A stretch of DNA of 5,692 nucleotides from Candidatus Zixiibacteriota bacterium (GTDB lineage Bacteria > Zixibacteria > MSB-5A5 > WJJR01). Below the pieces are notes generated by a model. That model did not search any database and was not told the origin of the DNA. It saw only the letters and a program-made list of their open reading frames with translations. The position numbers and the translations under genes are program-made. The stretch lies in contig JAGVEK010000416.1 of NCBI GenBank assembly GCA_020058315.1, positions 1 through 5,692 on the forward strand. The letters run 5' to 3'. This document shows positions 5,239 through 5,692 of this stretch, in pieces; positions within the stretch are counted from its first letter, which is position 1, and every line of letters begins with the position of its first letter.

Positions 5239-5692
5239 TCATGGCGGGCCGCGACGTCCACTTTTTTTCGATTTGGTTTCCAGAGGACGCGCACTGCTGC
5301 TGTCCCCGGCAGCCTTCTGAGGTTTGCTGACCTGGGTCTCCGTAGTCCCTTTGCCTGTTCCTCCAGCGTCGGCTGGCGGCGGGGCCGATTTCTCTCGCAG
5401 CCGTGGCGTGGATCCATCGGTCCCGGTCGTGTTGGCTGGTGGCGGCTGCTCCGATGCCTTGTCCCGCAACCTCGTTGAGGGAGCATCTGATTCGATCGTG
5501 CCCGAACCTGGCTGGTCACCTGATCCGCCACCGCCGGACGGGGCTTGGTCATAACGGTATCCACCTCCGCCGTAGTCTATTGGCGGCGCACCTTCAACAT
5601 ACGGTGGCACCATTCCGCCACGGCGCGAGGCTCTCCGGCTATCCTGCACGGAGCCGGTCGAGTCCGGGTATTCCACTCCCGATGAGGCGCCA
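5239..5692 (-). CDS. Gly/Pro/Ser-rich disordered protein, C-terminal part (5' end outside window)
   Basis: The frame is open from the right edge to TGA at 5241-5239, giving about 150 residues. It is unlikely to be folded: it has almost no large hydrophobic residues, and it has an IDYGGGGYRYDQAPSGGGG stretch, many Pro runs (QPPPA, APPPA) and a basic C-terminus (KSKKSGRRGPP). A charged motif occurs two or three times: STRLRDKAS, STPRLREKSA and, more weakly, ARPLETKSK, each of the first two followed by a PPPA linker. GTG 5676 could start it, but nothing marks that as the true start and the frame continues upstream. Its stop overlaps an ATG of the next frame (ATGA), consistent with an operon with the barrel gene. 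I do not recognise a family. It may be the tail of a larger secreted or envelope protein. High-GC spurious reading is possible, but 150 codons without a stop and the operon-like junction favour a real gene. Confidence 0.55.
   Translation of the reverse strand, partial: GASSGVEYPDSTGSVQDSRRASRRGGMVPPYVEGAPPIDYGGGGYRYDQAPSGGGGSGDQPGSGTIESDAPSTRLRDKASEQPPPANTTGTDGSTPRLREKSAPPPADAGGTGKGTTETQVSKPQKAAGDSSSARPLETKSKKSGRRGPP

Noticed and set aside
5089..5564. Overlapping ORFs on both strands near the right end (5089-5478 plus, 5169-5564 minus)
   Set aside because: They are Arg-rich translations in alternative frames of the barrel gene and disordered-protein gene, without ribosome-binding sites or motifs.
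1..5692. tRNA, rRNA, CRISPR array or insertion sequence
   Set aside because: No tRNA-like T-loop/anticodon pattern, spaced direct repeats, transposase motif or terminal inverted repeats were found by eye on either strand.

Overview
The window is a moderately GC-rich stretch of a diderm (Gram-negative type) bacterial chromosome. The outer-membrane assembly lipoprotein BamD and a signal-peptide-bearing, FadL/PorV-like outer-membrane barrel protein show that an outer membrane is present. The NadD substrate loop (SPLK rather than PPHK) and the style of the barrel protein fit the Bacteroidetes/Chlorobi/candidate FCB-type phyla better than Proteobacteria. This is a weak inference, and no rRNA or marker gene is present to settle it.

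Layout, left to right. Bases 1-1056 (+) hold the 3' end of bamD and a complete nadD, three bases apart and probably translationally coupled. A compact intergenic region (1057-1122) carries an extended -10 promoter interleaved with a hairpin. It starts a second (+) unit: a DUF2064/TIGR04282-like nucleotide-sugar-transferase-fold protein with eroded active-site motifs (1123-1881) and a creatininase-family metal hydrolase (1962-2696), separated by a strong intercistronic hairpin. Bases 2697-3898 look like an accessory interval. It has about 520 bases with no convincing gene, a small three-helix membrane protein (3224-3685), and a short zinc-ribbon-type ORF (3762-4001) that runs into the 3' end of the neighbouring opposite-strand gene and is probably a truncated remnant. 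Bases 3899-5692 (-) hold a convergent unit: the C-terminal part of a Gly/Pro/Ser-rich disordered protein whose start lies beyond the right edge, then the FadL/PorV-like barrel protein.

bamD and the barrel gene share an outer-membrane theme, since BamD is part of the machinery that inserts such barrels. NadD is a housekeeping NAD biosynthesis enzyme. The DUF2064-like and creatininase-like pair is probably co-transcribed, but its substrate cannot be read from the sequence. The best candidates for something undescribed are the degenerate DUF2064-like protein paired with a creatininase homologue, and the membrane protein plus truncated zinc-ribbon remnant. I do not see a clear complete novel system.
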